From assembly GCF_016862315.1 (NCBI RefSeq), contig NZ_BOMS01000107.1:1-59804 (forward strand): a stretch of 59,804 bases of DNA. Direction: 5' to 3'. Below, one piece after another: positions 59,300 to 59,804 of the stretch. The position numbers were made by a program, and so were the translations under genes. A model generated the notes under the pieces. It had not been told where the DNA came from. It worked only from the letters and a program-made list of their open reading frames with translations, and made no database searches. Position 1 is the stretch's first letter, and each line of letters starts with the position of its first letter. The stretch is from Actinoplanes palleronii. GTDB taxonomy: Bacteria; Actinomycetota; Actinomycetes; Mycobacteriales; Micromonosporaceae.

Positions 59300-59804
59300 A
59301 TGAACGCTATGTCGGAGCGCATGGAGCAGTCGGTCCAGATACTGATCAGCGACTGGCTGTTCATCGACGGGACCATGGACAACCACGTCCAGTCGGCCAT
59401 CGATGGTGCCGTCTTCGACGAGGAGGGTGACACCGACGACGAGGACGGCGACGGGCCCGACGATGAAGACGACTGGGACGAGGGGCCGGCCGCGGATACC
59501 GACGCGGAGCCAGATTCCATCGCCTTGCCCAGGGTGGCCCAGTTGGGTCTCAGCGTTCGCCAGGCGGGCTGGGACCAGATTCCGGGGTGGCCGCGCGATG
59601 CCGCGGGCTTCGAGACCTGGCCGGCGCCTGGACAGATGGCGACGATGACCCTCACGGACGCCCAATGGAGCTTGGTTGTCTTCGCCCTGCGCCACTGGGC
59701 AGAGGTCGACGAGCGCTTGTCCGACGCCGAGGGAGCGGCCAGGTCACGGGCCATCGCCGCCGACATCGAGCATCGCCTCGCCGAACAGGGATGGGCAGGG
59801 GCCT
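59300..59804 (+). CDS. Acidic protein of unknown function, cut by the window end
   Basis: An open frame of 168 codons runs to the end of the window without a stop. The start is one of several ATGs (59300, 59309, 59321). Residues about 44-70 are strongly acidic (EEGDTDDEDGDGPDDEDDW); before it lies VQILISDWLFIDG and after it LSVRQAGWDQIPGWP and MTLTDAQWSLVVFALRHWAE. The mixed hydrophobic pattern suggests a real protein. No family is recognised. Confidence 0.6.
   Translation, partial: MNAMSERMEQSVQILISDWLFIDGTMDNHVQSAIDGAVFDEEGDTDDEDGDGPDDEDDWDEGPAADTDAEPDSIALPRVAQLGLSVRQAGWDQIPGWPRDAAGFETWPAPGQMATMTLTDAQWSLVVFALRHWAEVDERLSDAEGAARSRAIAADIEHRLAEQGWAGA

Overview
This is high-GC actinobacterial DNA: GTG and TTG starts are common, genes are tightly packed, and many neighbours overlap by four bases (ATGA or GTGA). 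The mix of genes (a P450/thiolase catabolic island, a Pls/PosA-like membrane synthetase, a replication-relaxation fragment, sugar ABC transporters without an ATPase gene) suggests Micromonosporaceae, for example Actinoplanes. That placement is an inference; no rRNA or other marker gene is present. I see no tRNA, rRNA, CRISPR array or intact insertion sequence.

Layout. 20-2973 (-): pntAB proton-translocating transhydrogenase, preceded by a cyclase-family hydrolase (3079-4065, -). 4304-12613: a catabolic island with a three-component P450 system (P450, 3Fe-4S ferredoxin, FAD reductase), a thiolase with a DUF35 partner, a CoA-transferase, an SDR, a CMD-family protein, an HtaA-domain protein and a TetR regulator. 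A near-perfect operator lies in front of the SDR-TetR operon. 12616-14490: decayed mobile-element DNA with an orphan pair of palindromes. 14492-17213 (-): two STAS proteins and two LuxR-type regulators in one operon. 17382-20257: a lipoprotein and a GGDEF-EAL protein. 20303-25569 (-): an M1 aminopeptidase co-translated with a 1310-residue Pls/PosA-like adenylation-thiolation-membrane synthetase whose specificity code resembles lysine. 25697-28457: a CehA/McbA-type metallohydrolase and a secreted PI-PLC-like enzyme. 28516-31247: a TetR gene, a chemoreceptor pseudogene with an internal deletion, and a membrane protein.

31602-41359 (+) is the most unusual block. It holds a fungal-type GH15 glucoamylase, a GMC sugar dehydrogenase with a probable 3Fe-4S site, a ferritin-like protein, the small subunit of an FAD sugar dehydrogenase, an IolE-type inosose dehydratase, a TIM-barrel epimerase, an MBL-fold hydrolase, a pyruvate-decarboxylase-like ThDP enzyme and an EthD-like protein. 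It reads as an uncharacterised cyclitol or keto-sugar pathway.

41368-49875 contains assorted regulators and small enzymes, including a frameshifted XRE regulator, an amidase, a polysaccharide deacetylase with a long threonine-repeat cytoplasmic tail, MarR/DoxX, and tandem hairpin repeats. 49878-58021 (-) is one operon for a uronate-containing glycan: binding protein, two permeases, glucarate-dehydratase-like enzyme, an unknown protein, GH79 glucuronidase and a BNR-repeat protein, with a divergent IclR gene at 58148. The window ends in an acidic protein cut by the window edge.
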